Assembly: GCA_029557895.1 (NCBI GenBank)
Contig: JAKQHT010000011.1
Location: forward strand, 62,001 to 126,000
Source of the DNA: Bacteroidota bacterium
Lineage (GTDB): Bacteria; Bacteroidota; Bacteroidia; Flavobacteriales; Flavobacteriaceae
Direction: 5' to 3'
DNA: 64,000 bases
Positions 9,403 to 19,819 of this stretch are shown here, piece after piece. The first letter of the stretch is position 1; each line of letters opens with the position of its first letter. A program made the translations under genes and the position numbers. The notes under the pieces are model-generated. The model saw only the letters and a program-made list of their open reading frames with translations, did not search any database and was not told the origin of the DNA.

Positions 9403-11448
9403 ATGCAAAAACCGACACACAACAAACTCGCTTCTGAAAGTAGTCCTTACCTGTTACAGCACGCCCACAACCCTGTGAACTGGTATCCGTGGAACGACGA
9501 GGCGCTTGCGCTTGCCAAACAACAAAACAAGCTTATCATCATCAGCATTGGATATGCCGCCTGCCATTGGTGCCATGTTATGGAATCGGAAAGTTTTGAA
9601 GATCAGGACGTAGCCGAAGTCATGAATACACATTATTTGAGCATCAAGGTGGATCGCGAAGAACGGCCCGACATTGACCAAGTATATATGGGCGCCTTGC
9701 AACTGATGACCGGGCAAGGCGGTTGGCCTCTTAACGTGGTAGCATTGCCCGATGGCAGACCCATATGGGGCGGCACCTATTTCCGCAAAGAACAATGGAT
9801 TAGCGCACTTGAGCAGGTACAGGAGCTGTACCAGAAGAACCGACTGAAATTATTGGAATATGCAACGCGCCTCGAACAGGGACTGAAAACTCTTGACACC
9901 ATCATCCCAAACCAAAATGAGCCCGAATTTGATATCGGTTTTATCGCCAATGCCATCAAAACTTGGTCTGTGCAATTTGACCATCAACAAGGAGGCACGA
10001 AAGGAGCTCCAAAATTCATGATGCCCAACAACTACCAATTCTTGTTGCGGTTTGCCTATCAGACCAACGACAACAGTTTAATGGACTATGTAAACCTCAC
10101 GTTAGAAAAAATGGCGTTTGGCGGTATCAACGATGCTATTGGCGGAGGATTTGCAAGGTATGCAATCGATGACCGCTGGCATGTGCCACATTTTGAAAAA
10201 ATGCTGTACGACAATGCCCTGATGGCAAGTTTGTATGCGGACGCTTACAGTGCTACCAAAAGACCACTTTACAAAGAAACTCTTGAAAGTATCCTCGATT
10301 TTGTGAAGAATGAACTCTCTGGAACCGAAGGAAATTTTTATGCATCACTTGACGCCGATAGCCTCAACGAAATAGGCAAAATGCAGGAAGGCGCCTATTA
10401 TGTCTGGCAAAAGGAATCCCTAAAATCTATCTTAAAAACCAATGGATTTGAACTGTTTTCTGATTATTACAATATCAACGAAACCGGACATTGGGAACAC
10501 GGAAATTATGTGCTTATCCGAAGCGAAGCCGATAGCAGTTTTATCAAAAAACACGATATATCCATTAAAACCCTTGATGAACAAAAAAAAACATGGAAAC
10601 AGGCACTCTTGCAAGCACGGAACAAACGCAAAAAACCTCGACTTGACGACAAAAACCTCGCTTCTTGGAACGCTTTAATGGCAAAAGGCTTCTTGGATGC
10701 CTACCGTGTTTTAAAAAAATCAGAGTACCTGGATATTGCCAAAAAAAATGCAGCGTTCATTCTTAAAGCTTTCCTGCAAGAAGATGGAAGCCTAATGCAC
10801 AGCTACAAAAATGGCAAAAGTACCATCAACGGGTATCTTGAAGATTATGCCACAGCCATAGACCTTTTCAGTACATTGTACGAACAGACCTTGGAACAAC
10901 AATGGTTGATTACTGCAAGAAATTTGGCAAATTACACCCTCGACCACTTTTTTGACGAAAGAAGCGGTATGTTTTTCTTTACATCCGATACAGATACACC
11001 TTTGATAACCAGACCCATAGAATACAGGGATAACGTGATGGCTTCCAGTAACTCCATAATGGCCAAAAACCTGTTCCGCTTGGCACATTTTTTTGACAAT
11101 GCCCATTACTTGAACGTTTCCATAAGGATGTTGAACAATGTAAAATCTGAAAGTACAGACTATGCTTCCGGATTTTCAAACTGGCTGGACCTTATGCTCA
11201 ATTTTTCAGAACCGTTTTACCAAATTGTAATAACAGGCCAAGCGGCACTGGAAAAAATTACCGAGCTAAATCAAGTATATATTCCAAATAAAGTACTGTC
11301 GGGCAGCAAAACTTTAGAGAACTTACCCATATTGGCCAATAAATTAGTGGCGGACAAAACCATGATTTATGTTTGCCAAAACAAGACCTGCAAAATGCCA
11401 ACGGAGCATACTGAAAAAGCAATTGAACAATTAAACATCAGAACATGA
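9403..11448 (+). CDS. Thioredoxin domain-containing protein, DUF255/YyaL (SSP411) family
   Basis: 681 aa; [24 protein letters not shown]...[15 protein letters not shown]. Confidence 0.93.
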   Translation: MQKPTHNKLASESSPYLLQHAHNPVNWYPWNDEALALAKQQNKLIIISIGYAACHWCHVMESESFEDQDVAEVMNTHYLSIKVDREERPDIDQVYMGALQLMTGQGGWPLNVVALPDGRPIWGGTYFRKEQWISALEQVQELYQKNRLKLLEYATRLEQGLKTLDTIIPNQNEPEFDIGFIANAIKTWSVQFDHQQGGTKGAPKFMMPNNYQFLLRFAYQTNDNSLMDYVNLTLEKMAFGGINDAIGGGFARYAIDDRWHVPHFEKMLYDNALMASLYADAYSATKRPLYKETLESILDFVKNELSGTEGNFYASLDADSLNEIGKMQEGAYYVWQKESLKSILKTNGFELFSDYYNINETGHWEHGNYVLIRSEADSSFIKKHDISIKTLDEQKKTWKQALLQARNKRKKPRLDDKNLASWNALMAKGFLDAYRVLKKSEYLDIAKKNAAFILKAFLQEDGSLMHSYKNGKSTINGYLEDYATAIDLFSTLYEQTLEQQWLITARNLANYTLDHFFDERSGMFFFTSDTDTPLITRPIEYRDNVMASSNSIMAKNLFRLAHFFDNAHYLNVSIRMLNNVKSESTDYASGFSNWLDLMLNFSEPFYQIVITGQAALEKITELNQVYIPNKVLSGSKTLENLPILANKLVADKTMIYVCQNKTCKMPTEHTEKAIEQLNIRT

Positions 11449-11801
11449 AAACAATCCCTGTCATCCTGATTGCTGTCGTTATCCTCGAACACCTGTATTT
11501 TATGTACCTCGAAATGTTCTTGTGGACCACTAATAGAGGCATCAAAGCTTTTGGGCTAAAATCAAGACAATTTGCCGAAGAGACAAAAGTTTTGGCCGCC
11601 AATCAAGGACTATATAATGGATTTTTGGCCGCAGGTTTGATTTTTGCCGTATATAAAAACAATTCGTCCTTCATCGTATTTTTTCTATCCTGCATCATAC
11701 TTGCGGGCATCTTTGGAGCCGTTAGCACAAAGCAAATCCGGTTATTCTATATCCAGGCCTTGCCGGCAATACTGGCATTAATCTTATGGACGGTATTGTA
11801 G
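11445..11801 (+). CDS. DUF1304 family membrane protein
   Basis: 118 aa, four hydrophobic segments; [13 protein letters not shown]...[13 protein letters not shown]. Confidence 0.85.
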   Translation: MKTIPVILIAVVILEHLYFMYLEMFLWTTNRGIKAFGLKSRQFAEETKVLAANQGLYNGFLAAGLIFAVYKNNSSFIVFFLSCIILAGIFGAVSTKQIRLFYIQALPAILALILWTVL

Positions 11802-11875
11802 CCTAATCCGGTTTTGCTCGATATGCTTGATTGGCACGCCTGCTTTGAAAAATAGATAAAACTTTAAAAAGGCTC

Positions 11876-12541
11876 TCAAAGCTTGTTTCCCATAAATTCT
11901 TTGAGATAGTAAGGCTCAAAATAGGCGACATCCTCAAAGTCGTTGCTTTTGTATTTTTCAAAAGATAACATTGCCATTTCTTGTACTGATGGAAATTTAT
12001 GTTCGATGAACATTGCATTGGGATGACTGATTATGCTTTTTGCCTTTTCGACACCATCTCCAATGAAACAAACCAAGCCATCATCCAGTAAATCCTTGAA
12101 CGACGTTTCGTCCAAAATTTTGGCTTCCGTAGGACATATTTGACGGTGGTTATTGTCAAAAACGGCAGTATACACTTCCATACGCCTTGCATCCAGCATT
12201 GGAACTATTGCCCCAGGGGTATTTTTTACTTGCAGTGCCAAAGATTGGAGCGTATCTGTAGCAATCAACGGTTTCCCAATTGCAAAACAAAGACCTTTTG
12301 CGGCAGACACACCAATGCGCAAACCAGTGTAAGAGCCGGGACCTTTGCTTACGGCTACGGCATCCAATTGCACGGGTTTTAAGTTGGCACGTTCCAAAAC
12401 TTTTTTAATATACACATGTAATAGTTCGGCATGTGCATAGCCTTTGCTGTTGTTTTCTTCCAGGGCCAGCATCTGGCCGGTTTTGGCAATTGAAACAGAA
12501 CAATTGGTCGTGGCGGTCTCTATATTTAAAATCAAAGCCAA
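11876..12541 (-). CDS. tsaB: tRNA threonylcarbamoyladenosine biosynthesis protein TsaB
   Basis: 221 aa; ILNIETATTNCSVSIA...VSKGPGSYTGLRIGVSAAKGLCFA. Confidence 0.93.
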   Translation of the reverse strand: MALILNIETATTNCSVSIAKTGQMLALEENNSKGYAHAELLHVYIKKVLERANLKPVQLDAVAVSKGPGSYTGLRIGVSAAKGLCFAIGKPLIATDTLQSLALQVKNTPGAIVPMLDARRMEVYTAVFDNNHRQICPTEAKILDETSFKDLLDDGLVCFIGDGVEKAKSIISHPNAMFIEHKFPSVQEMAMLSFEKYKSNDFEDVAYFEPYYLKEFMGNKL

Positions 12542-12544
12542 GCT

Positions 12545-13849
12545 TTATTTCTTTTTTTCGGCATCTGTGCCATCGGACGCTTTGCGCTGCACAATCTTGT
12601 CGCCGGGATTTAGTGTCTTGGAAACAAGTCCGTAAGGCCCGGTAATGATTTGATCACCGGCTTTTAAACCAGAAATGATTTCAATCTTAGAATCATCTTG
12701 GATTCCGGTTTCTACAACACGAAGTTTTGCTTCTCCGTTATTTGCCACAAATACACATTCAAATTTTTGCTCATCTTTTGTTTTGGGTGTATCGGAACTT
12801 GTTGGGGATTGGAACGATTTTTTGGTTGATGTTGTGTCGTTCTTGATGACTATGGCGCTAATGGGCACGGATACGATATTGTTCCTCTTGTTGGTAATGA
12901 TATCGACAGTAGCGGTCATACCGGGTCTAAAAGGCGAATAGTTTTCTGGTCTGTCTTGCATCAAATCGGCATAGGATTCTTTCAAGATACGTACTTTCAC
13001 TTTAAAATTCGTAACCTGATCGGCTGTTAAGGTTGCTCCCGCGGAATTGGCTATCTCTGTAACCACTCCCCTGAACTCTTTTTTAAGATAGGCATCAACT
13101 TCTACAATGGTCGAATCGCCTATATTTACTTTTACGATGTCATTTTCATTGACATCGATCTCGACCTCCATATTGTTCAGGTTTGCCACTCGCAATATTT
13201 CGGTCCCTGCCATTTGTTGCGTACCTACGACGCGTTCGCCCAACTCAACATCGAGTTTTGATATTGTACCGCTCATGGGCGCATATATGGTTGTACGTCC
13301 AAGGTTATCGAGGGCTTCATTGACAGAAGCACCCGCGCTTTGAACATTATAATAAGCAGATTGTCTGTTGGCTTGGGCTATTTCATATGAAGAAACCGCC
13401 TTGTCCCAATCGGCCTTGGAAATGATTCCTTTTTCAAATAATAACTTGTTTCGGTCATAATTCAGTTGAGCTTCTTTTAATGAGGCTTCTGCTTGTTCGA
13501 GTCCTGCCTTTACATTTTTGTAACCAGCTTGCGCCCTGTTGACAGCAGATTGTATCAGGTCTGGATTGACCCTCACGAGCAAATCTCCTTTTTTTACCTG
13601 CTGGCCTTCTTTAAATGGCAGTTCAATGATTTCTCCAGAAACCTCGCTCGAGATTTTCACCTCGATCTCCGGTTGGATTTTTCCGGTGGCCGACACCTTT
13701 TCAACAATATTGGAGAGCGTTACTTTTTCGATATCAACTTCCTTTTGATTCCCTTGTTTTCCAAACAAACCTGCTTTTTTGCCGCCAATAAGGAATATCA
13801 ACAAAAGCAATGTTATGGAAACTATAATGGTAATTTTTTTTCTGCTCAT
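12545..13849 (-). CDS. Efflux RND/ABC transporter periplasmic adaptor subunit (HlyD/MacA-like)
   Basis: 434 aa; N-terminal TM; VSATGKIQPEIEVKISSEVSGEIIELPFKEGQQVKKGDLLVRVNPD; biotinyl-lipoyl-like and coiled coil. Confidence 0.9.
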   Translation of the reverse strand: MSRKKITIIVSITLLLLIFLIGGKKAGLFGKQGNQKEVDIEKVTLSNIVEKVSATGKIQPEIEVKISSEVSGEIIELPFKEGQQVKKGDLLVRVNPDLIQSAVNRAQAGYKNVKAGLEQAEASLKEAQLNYDRNKLLFEKGIISKADWDKAVSSYEIAQANRQSAYYNVQSAGASVNEALDNLGRTTIYAPMSGTISKLDVELGERVVGTQQMAGTEILRVANLNNMEVEIDVNENDIVKVNIGDSTIVEVDAYLKKEFRGVVTEIANSAGATLTADQVTNFKVKVRILKESYADLMQDRPENYSPFRPGMTATVDIITNKRNNIVSVPISAIVIKNDTTSTKKSFQSPTSSDTPKTKDEQKFECVFVANNGEAKLRVVETGIQDDSKIEIISGLKAGDQIITGPYGLVSKTLNPGDKIVQRKASDGTDAEKKK

Positions 13850-13895
13850 GATGGTTGATTTTTCTGATTTGATATGTTTCTGTTATAATGGATAA

Positions 13896-15335
13896 TCAAA
13901 ATTTAAGTTCGGTTATCGGGATGCCGAAATACAGTTCGATGACTTTGAGTTTAAAGATATAATCGTATTTGGCACGGTTGAGTTCTATTTTAGCGTTGTC
14001 GTAACGAAATTTTGACTGGCTGAAATCGAATGCATTTGTAAGTCCAATATCATAGCGTTCTTTGGCATATTCATAGGCCAATTTCTGGGATTCCAATGCC
14101 GACTGTGCGGCTTCATAGGCTTTAAAGGCTCCTTTAGCATCCACATAAGCTTGATAGACGGTAGATTCGAGGTCGAGTTGGGCCTGTTGCAGTTGGTATT
14201 TGGAGCGTTCATAATTGATCTTGCTCCTTTTTACATTTGCTTTGGAATTCAATCCATTTAATATAGGAATGTTGAGCTGCAGTCCGTAAGCTATCCCATC
14301 ATTGAGATAAAGCTGTTCAAAAAATGGGTTGGCACTGGCCAATTGGGTTATGGTATTGGGATATTCGCTAACCACAACTTGACCTGTTTCTTCCACAATC
14401 CCTATGGGCTGAATTACCGTGGGATTGTTGGGGTCAATCTGCTGTATGTAAGAAGTTGCATTGGTGTACCGTGTGTCATACCCAAAGAATGCCGACAAGG
14501 TTGGAAACATTGCCCCTTTTGCGATCTGCATGTCCTTTTTGGCCAGTTCTACATTTTGTTCTGCTATTTTGATTTCTGATCGGGTTTCTTTGGCTTTTTC
14601 GATGATTTCTGATACATTTTTGTTCGAAATACCCTCATCAATGATGTCGTAACCTTCGTCTTCTATATCAAAATTCTGGTAATCTTTGACCAATAGCAGC
14701 TGTGCCAAACTTATCAATGAAATACGTACCGCGTTCTCTGCCATAACGATGGATTTCTTTTCACTGGCATCTGTAGCTTTTATCTCCAAAAGGTCTCCCT
14801 GTGGCAAAACACCGGCATCGACCAACTCCTGTGTTCTCGAAAATTGCTCTTGTGTCACGGTATTCTGCGATTTGAGAACATCGAGATTGGCTTTATTCAA
14901 AATAACCTGTAAATAATTGTTAGCAACCATCAGGGTAATATCATCCTGCATTTTGGACAGATTGTATTGTGCAGCGATTTTTGAGATCTTAGCGCGTTGG
15001 GATTGTCTAAAATTTCGCAATCCATCAAACAAGGTATAGCCTATGTTGATTCTCCCTGAGACCGACAGGAACGTTGTGGTCTGTGCATTGTTGGTCAACG
15101 GGTTAAAACTCAAACCCGTATTTTCGGAAGCCGAGGCGCTGGCACTGATGTCTGGCAAAAAGTTCCCCAAAGCCGTCATGGACTCTACATCCGTCAGTTC
15201 AACATCAAGCTCGCTCTGTTTTACAGTTATGTTGTTTTGCAGGGCATGCTCAACACATTCTTTCAGTGTCCATTTCTTAACTTGGGAGAAACCGGTCATC
15301 CCAGACAGAAACATTAAAAAGATAATTTTTTTCAT
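13896..15335 (-). CDS. TolC family outer membrane protein
   Basis: 479 aa; WTLKECVEHALQNNITVKQSELDVELTDVE. Confidence 0.9.
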   Translation of the reverse strand: MKKIIFLMFLSGMTGFSQVKKWTLKECVEHALQNNITVKQSELDVELTDVESMTALGNFLPDISASASASENTGLSFNPLTNNAQTTTFLSVSGRINIGYTLFDGLRNFRQSQRAKISKIAAQYNLSKMQDDITLMVANNYLQVILNKANLDVLKSQNTVTQEQFSRTQELVDAGVLPQGDLLEIKATDASEKKSIVMAENAVRISLISLAQLLLVKDYQNFDIEDEGYDIIDEGISNKNVSEIIEKAKETRSEIKIAEQNVELAKKDMQIAKGAMFPTLSAFFGYDTRYTNATSYIQQIDPNNPTVIQPIGIVEETGQVVVSEYPNTITQLASANPFFEQLYLNDGIAYGLQLNIPILNGLNSKANVKRSKINYERSKYQLQQAQLDLESTVYQAYVDAKGAFKAYEAAQSALESQKLAYEYAKERYDIGLTNAFDFSQSKFRYDNAKIELNRAKYDYIFKLKVIELYFGIPITELKF

Positions 15336-15414
15336 AGTAACAGTATATGTCTATATCTGTACAAAAGCGTTACAGGTTAATGCATTTTTTTGAAAAAAAC
15401 CTTTACAAAAGTGC

Positions 15415-15648
15415 TTATCGGGCCTTTTTCTTTCTTAAATACTTCCAGTAAATCATAAAACCGATGCCCCCTACCAATATATAGGGAATTACCATGAGGT
15501 AAACGATGCCGTTATTGACTCCTTCTGCCGTTGATTGTCCCTGTTCGCTTTCAAGTACTGCACGGCACATGGCACATTGGGCATCTGTTTGCAAAAATGC
15601 AAGCAGTGCAACTATTGTGACAATGATCTTGGTTTTGATACTATACAT
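15415..15648 (-). CDS. Small membrane protein with exported CxxC motif, in cytochrome oxidase assembly block
   Basis: 77 aa; signal-like N-terminus, QCAMCRAVLESEQGQS, C-terminal TM; 8-nt overlap with upstream gene. Confidence 0.7.
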   Translation of the reverse strand: MYSIKTKIIVTIVALLAFLQTDAQCAMCRAVLESEQGQSTAEGVNNGIVYLMVIPYILVGGIGFMIYWKYLRKKKAR

Positions 15649-16186
15649 AATAAGGTGAGATCATGATATAGACGATTACACCCGTAACGGAAACATAGAG
15701 CCACAATGGAAACGTGAAACGGGCGATTTTTTTATGTCTGGCAAAATCATTGGTAATGGCCCTGACATAGGTAATCAAAACAAATGGGATGACGGCAATG
15801 GATAGCAATATATGGCTGATAAGGATAAAAAAATATATATACCTCATGAAACCTTTGCCGCCATATGGCGTGGAATCGCTGGTCATGTGATAGGCCACAT
15901 ACATCAACAAAAAAGCAACGGAACACACAATGGCCGTTTTTATCAAACGTTCGTGGAGTTTTATTTTTTTGTTCTTGATGGCCACAAAAGCCGCAATCAG
16001 CAATACAGAGGTAATGGCATTTATGGATGCATAAATGGGCGGCAAAAATGACAAGGGTTCTACTTCAAAACCAAGTCGCTTCAAATTGACGCCAAAGAGA
16101 GCAGCCACAACAACCGGAATGGTGATGGACAACGCCACAATCCATTTATTGTACTTGCTTTGTGCCTTGCGATCTGTGTCTGTCAT
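15641..16186 (-). CDS. DUF420 domain-containing membrane protein
   Basis: 181 aa multi-TM; HERLIKTAIVCSVAFLLMYVAYH...ISHILLSIAVIPFVLITYVRA. Confidence 0.85.
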   Translation of the reverse strand: MTDTDRKAQSKYNKWIVALSITIPVVVAALFGVNLKRLGFEVEPLSFLPPIYASINAITSVLLIAAFVAIKNKKIKLHERLIKTAIVCSVAFLLMYVAYHMTSDSTPYGGKGFMRYIYFFILISHILLSIAVIPFVLITYVRAITNDFARHKKIARFTFPLWLYVSVTGVIVYIMISPYYV

Positions 16187-16189
16187 TTT

Positions 16190-16933
16190 TTATTCTTTAA
16201 GGAGTTGGGCGATATCTTCTTTCAAAATGCTTATCTGCTCCTCTTGCCCTTCTTCATCGGTTTTTTCGGCTTCGGATATCATTCCGTTGTAGTAAATTAT
16301 GGGGTTACCTGAAGCATCCTTTCTGGAGCGTATAAATCCATTTTTATCGATAAGAGCAAAATTTCCCGAATGTTCAAAGCCGCCTTCGGCATCTTGGTCT
16401 TTGGCCGTATATAGATTGAAGCCTTCGTTGGCAAGTTTATATATTTGGGATTCTTCTCCGGTCATCAAATGCCAATTTGGATGGTCAATGCCATAAGCCC
16501 GGGCGTAATCTTTTAGGATTTCAACCGTATCGTGTTCCGGATTGATGGTGAACGAGGCAATGCCAAAATCGTCATTGTCCTTGAAACTGTTCTGTATTTG
16601 CACGAGATTGGAATTCATCCTTGGGCAAATGGTGGGACAGGTCGTAAAAAAGAACTCTACTACATAGACTTTGCCTTCAAAATCTGTATTCTTGATTGTT
16701 TTGCCGTTCTGGTCAACAAAACCGAATGGTGGTACTTTTCTGGCCTTACCATTAATTTCAATAAAGGCCAAATCGTTTGTGGCAGCTTTTCCGTTATCAG
16801 TGGGCTTGTTGAGCCTATCGCTTTTGACGATGCTCTTGTCCTTGATAGCATCTACGATCCTGGGCACAAAAATAATCCCAAAAACAAGGATGATAAAAGC
16901 TATCCCAACATATGAATAGTTAGTTTTCTTCAT
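16190..16933 (-). CDS. SCO family protein (copper chaperone / cytochrome oxidase assembly)
   Basis: 247 aa; VYVVEFFFTTCPTICPRMNSNLVQIQ (CxxxC), TINPEHDTVEILKDYA, FEHSGNFALIDKNG. Confidence 0.92.
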   Translation of the reverse strand: MKKTNYSYVGIAFIILVFGIIFVPRIVDAIKDKSIVKSDRLNKPTDNGKAATNDLAFIEINGKARKVPPFGFVDQNGKTIKNTDFEGKVYVVEFFFTTCPTICPRMNSNLVQIQNSFKDNDDFGIASFTINPEHDTVEILKDYARAYGIDHPNWHLMTGEESQIYKLANEGFNLYTAKDQDAEGGFEHSGNFALIDKNGFIRSRKDASGNPIIYYNGMISEAEKTDEEGQEEQISILKEDIAQLLKE

Positions 16934-17645
16934 TGCTTACGTCTGACTTTAAACTGTTTTCCCTTCTCGTTGCCGCATCAAAAGTGCCTTTGCGTTTTTG
17001 CCTATACTCGGTAAAAAGGATGCGCATATCTTCGCTCATCTTGTTTTTTAATTCTGCCACTTCTATTGCATTATATCCCAAAAGTCCATAAACAGATGCT
17101 TGTCTTCCCCTTTCGGCATCGCTCCTGTCATCCATTCTGCCTCGTTGGTTGAGATCCTTGTCAATGATGAAGATTGTGTTAGTTGCCAAGTTGCTGTCAA
17201 GTGGCAAATCGCTGCCGAGACTGTTGTAGAGCGCATTGATGTTTTCATCATTAAGAAAAACAAAATGCAAGTATTCTAAATTTTCATAAGCGCTAACAAC
17301 TTTTTGAAGTTCGTTCGCCCGATCTTCAGCACCCAAAGGCACTACAATGACAACCTGAAATTTTTTAAATCCTTTGAACTTATCATACACCAACTCCTTG
17401 ACATTGGACAGTGCCGTTACTTTCGACATAGGGTCGTTTCCAGCAAATCCAAGCACGGAAATATGGTTGGCAAATGCAACAGTGGTATCTCCAACAACCA
17501 GGTTTTTTACTTCCATGACATTGCCTTTTACAACATCGAGAGGATTGTAATGGTGCTGTGCCGGGTACAAAAACAGGAGAAATGTCACGGGGAGAAAGAA
17601 CAATATTGCCAATACCAGATTTCGTTTTACCTGCTTTTTTTCCAT
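16920..17645 (-). CDS. Uncharacterised single-TM protein in cox assembly block, possibly a degenerate thioredoxin-like fold
   Basis: ORF 16920..17672; likely start MEKKQ at 17645; N-terminal TM, HISVLGFAGNDPMSKVTALSNVKELVYDKF, NTIFIIDKDLNQRGRMDDR; no CxxC. Confidence 0.65.
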   Translation of the reverse strand: MEKKQVKRNLVLAILFFLPVTFLLFLYPAQHHYNPLDVVKGNVMEVKNLVVGDTTVAFANHISVLGFAGNDPMSKVTALSNVKELVYDKFKGFKKFQVVIVVPLGAEDRANELQKVVSAYENLEYLHFVFLNDENINALYNSLGSDLPLDSNLATNTIFIIDKDLNQRGRMDDRSDAERGRQASVYGLLGYNAIEVAELKNKMSEDMRILFTEYRQKRKGTFDAATRRENSLKSDVSNEEN

Positions 17646-17705
17646 GATGCAAAAATAAAAAAGACGGTTCAATTGACCGCCCTTTATAATGTTTTTAACT
17701 ATTGT

Positions 17706-18092
17706 TTAAAAATCAAATTTGATAAAACCGGAAGAATAAACTTCTTCAACATAGCCGCCTTCTTGCAAGAGGATAAAAATCAGATACAAAATCAGGAAAA
17801 CGGCGGTCCAAACGACCATTCTCCTCAAAGAGGCGGTTTCGTCCCTCATGTGCATGAAATCCCAAGTGATATAGTAGGCTTTGACGATGGTCAAAATGAT
17901 GAAAATCCAATTAAGTATCTTCATTCCCAGAATGTGACCCATAAGGACCTCCGGCTTATAGATACCGAGGATGACCTCAATAGCGGTTACAATGGTGAGG
18001 AGAATAAGTACTCCCCATATTTTCTGGGTATTTGACTTGAACTTTACTGTTCCTCTTAATATCGATAGCTTATGTGCGTGTGCCATTTGCAA
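17706..18092 (-). CDS. Cytochrome c oxidase subunit IV family protein
   Basis: 128 aa, 3 TM; position directly after cox3; WGVLILLTIVTAIEVILGIY. Confidence 0.85.
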   Translation of the reverse strand: MQMAHAHKLSILRGTVKFKSNTQKIWGVLILLTIVTAIEVILGIYKPEVLMGHILGMKILNWIFIILTIVKAYYITWDFMHMRDETASLRRMVVWTAVFLILYLIFILLQEGGYVEEVYSSGFIKFDF

Positions 18093-18107
18093 TAAAATTA
18101 ATCTTGT

Positions 18108-19088
18108 TTATACGAGGTAGAAAAATGTGAATACGAAAACCCATACCAAATCTACAAAGTGCCAATAGAGACCAACCTTTTCGACCATTTCGTAGCTTCC
18201 TCTTCGTTCATAAGTACCCAATATGACATTGAAAAATATGATGATGTTGATGACCACGCCCGAAAAAACGTGGAAACCGTGGAAACCTGTAATGAAGAAG
18301 AAGAAATCGGCAAACAACGGTGTGCCGTACTCATTAACGTGGAGGTTAGCGCCTTCCACTACGTGCAGCCCATTGTTTTTCAATTGCTTTAAAGACTCAC
18401 TTCTAGAAAGTACCGTTTTGTGTCCGTGTTCGTTGATAACCTGTGTCCTGACCAACAGATCGGGGTTTGCTTCAAAACCGGCCACGACCTCTTGTAAGGT
18501 ATAAGTAGGCAACGCGCTTTCGCTAGTAAACCACAGACCATTTTTACGTTCGTGCTGTACCCTGTCTCGCTCTCCAACTACTGCAAAATCACCAAGTGCG
18601 ACCCTATGCCCTTCGGTATTCACAAACTGCAATATGTTACCTCCTTTGGTTTGTATAGCACCATAATCGCCTTTTATGAAAGTAGCCCACTCCCATGCTT
18701 GTGAACCAACAAAAATGGCTCCTCCAATAATTGTCAAAAACATATAGAGGGTCACTTTTGCCTTGTTCATGTGATGACCGGCATCAACCGCAAGTACCAT
18801 CGTGACCGATGACATGATGAGTATAAAGGTCATGAACGCCACATAAATCATTGGGTGCTCTTGTCCATGCAAGAACGGGACGTGGGTAAACACCTCATCG
18901 GCAATTGGCCAGGAATCAATAAATTTAAACCTTGAAAATCCATAAGAAGCCAAAAAACCCGAAAATGTCAGGGCATCGGAAACGATGAAAAACCACATCA
19001 TCATCTTACCATAGCTAGCCCTCATCGGTTCATTGCCGCCACCCCAAACTTTGTTCTCGGCTTCAGTAGTTACGACTGTACTGTCCAT
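18108..19088 (-). CDS. Heme-copper oxidase subunit III with large soluble insertion
   Basis: 326 aa; FFFFITGFHGFHVFSGVVINI, VGLYWHFVDLVWVFVFTFFYL. Confidence 0.92.
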   Translation of the reverse strand: MDSTVVTTEAENKVWGGGNEPMRASYGKMMMWFFIVSDALTFSGFLASYGFSRFKFIDSWPIADEVFTHVPFLHGQEHPMIYVAFMTFILIMSSVTMVLAVDAGHHMNKAKVTLYMFLTIIGGAIFVGSQAWEWATFIKGDYGAIQTKGGNILQFVNTEGHRVALGDFAVVGERDRVQHERKNGLWFTSESALPTYTLQEVVAGFEANPDLLVRTQVINEHGHKTVLSRSESLKQLKNNGLHVVEGANLHVNEYGTPLFADFFFFITGFHGFHVFSGVVINIIIFFNVILGTYERRGSYEMVEKVGLYWHFVDLVWVFVFTFFYLV

Positions 19089-19237
19089 ATTGCGTGATTA
19101 GTGTTAAAAAAGCATTAAAAGTTGCACAAAAATAGACAATTATTTTAACCGATAAAATATCATCTACCAAAATTGCACGAAGCAGGGCAAAAACTTTGGC
19201 CCTTTAGCTCAATGTTAGCGTCAAAAATGACGTAAAT

Positions 19238-19819
19238 TTATTTGACAAAATAAAGGAACAAAAACAGGTACAGCCACAATAAATCAACAAAATGCCAAAA
19301 AATAGCGGCCAACTCAAACCCCAACATATTGCCCGGTGTGTACTTTTGTTTAAAATGATTATAAATTACCACCAATAAGCAAACGAGCCCAGCTGCAACG
19401 TGCAAAATATGCACCATGGCAATCAGGTAGATAAAGGACATCGTCACATTACTGGTAGGCCCGGTAAAATTATACCCGAGATCGATGATTTCCTGAAAAC
19501 CCAAAAATTGATTTGTAATAAATGCCAAACCTAAAACCAGTGTGGACAGCAGCCATACAGTCGTCATTTTTCTATTGGAGGCTTGTAAGGCCCTTTTTGC
19601 CAAAAAGAGCGTTACACTGCTTAAAACAATAACTATGGTGCTGGCCCAAAAAGCATCGGGGATCTGAAAGTCATGCAGCCAGTCTTCCCTACTCTTGCTG
19701 ACAATAAAGGCGCTCGTCCAGCCCATAAATGACATAATCAATGAAATGATGCCAAACCAAAGCATCATTTTTTTTGCCCTGCCATGCTTTTCTTCAAAAG
19801 TTCCTTCTGTTAAATCCAT
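19238..19819 (-). CDS. Heme-copper oxidase subunit III, short paralogue
   Basis: 193 aa; YLIAMVHILHVAAGLVCL, IFWHFVDLLWLYLFLFLYF. Confidence 0.92.
   Translation of the reverse strand: MDLTEGTFEEKHGRAKKMMLWFGIISLIMSFMGWTSAFIVSKSREDWLHDFQIPDAFWASTIVIVLSSVTLFLAKRALQASNRKMTTVWLLSTLVLGLAFITNQFLGFQEIIDLGYNFTGPTSNVTMSFIYLIAMVHILHVAAGLVCLLVVIYNHFKQKYTPGNMLGFELAAIFWHFVDLLWLYLFLFLYFVK

Noticed and set aside
11803-12018. 71-aa minus-strand ORF overlapping the tsaB 3' end
   Set aside because: Out-of-frame overlap with tsaB and no protein features.
17304-18035. 243-aa plus-strand ORF opposite the cox4-like and uncharacterised genes
   Set aside because: Spans two real minus-strand genes and the gap between them; composition is that of antisense translation.
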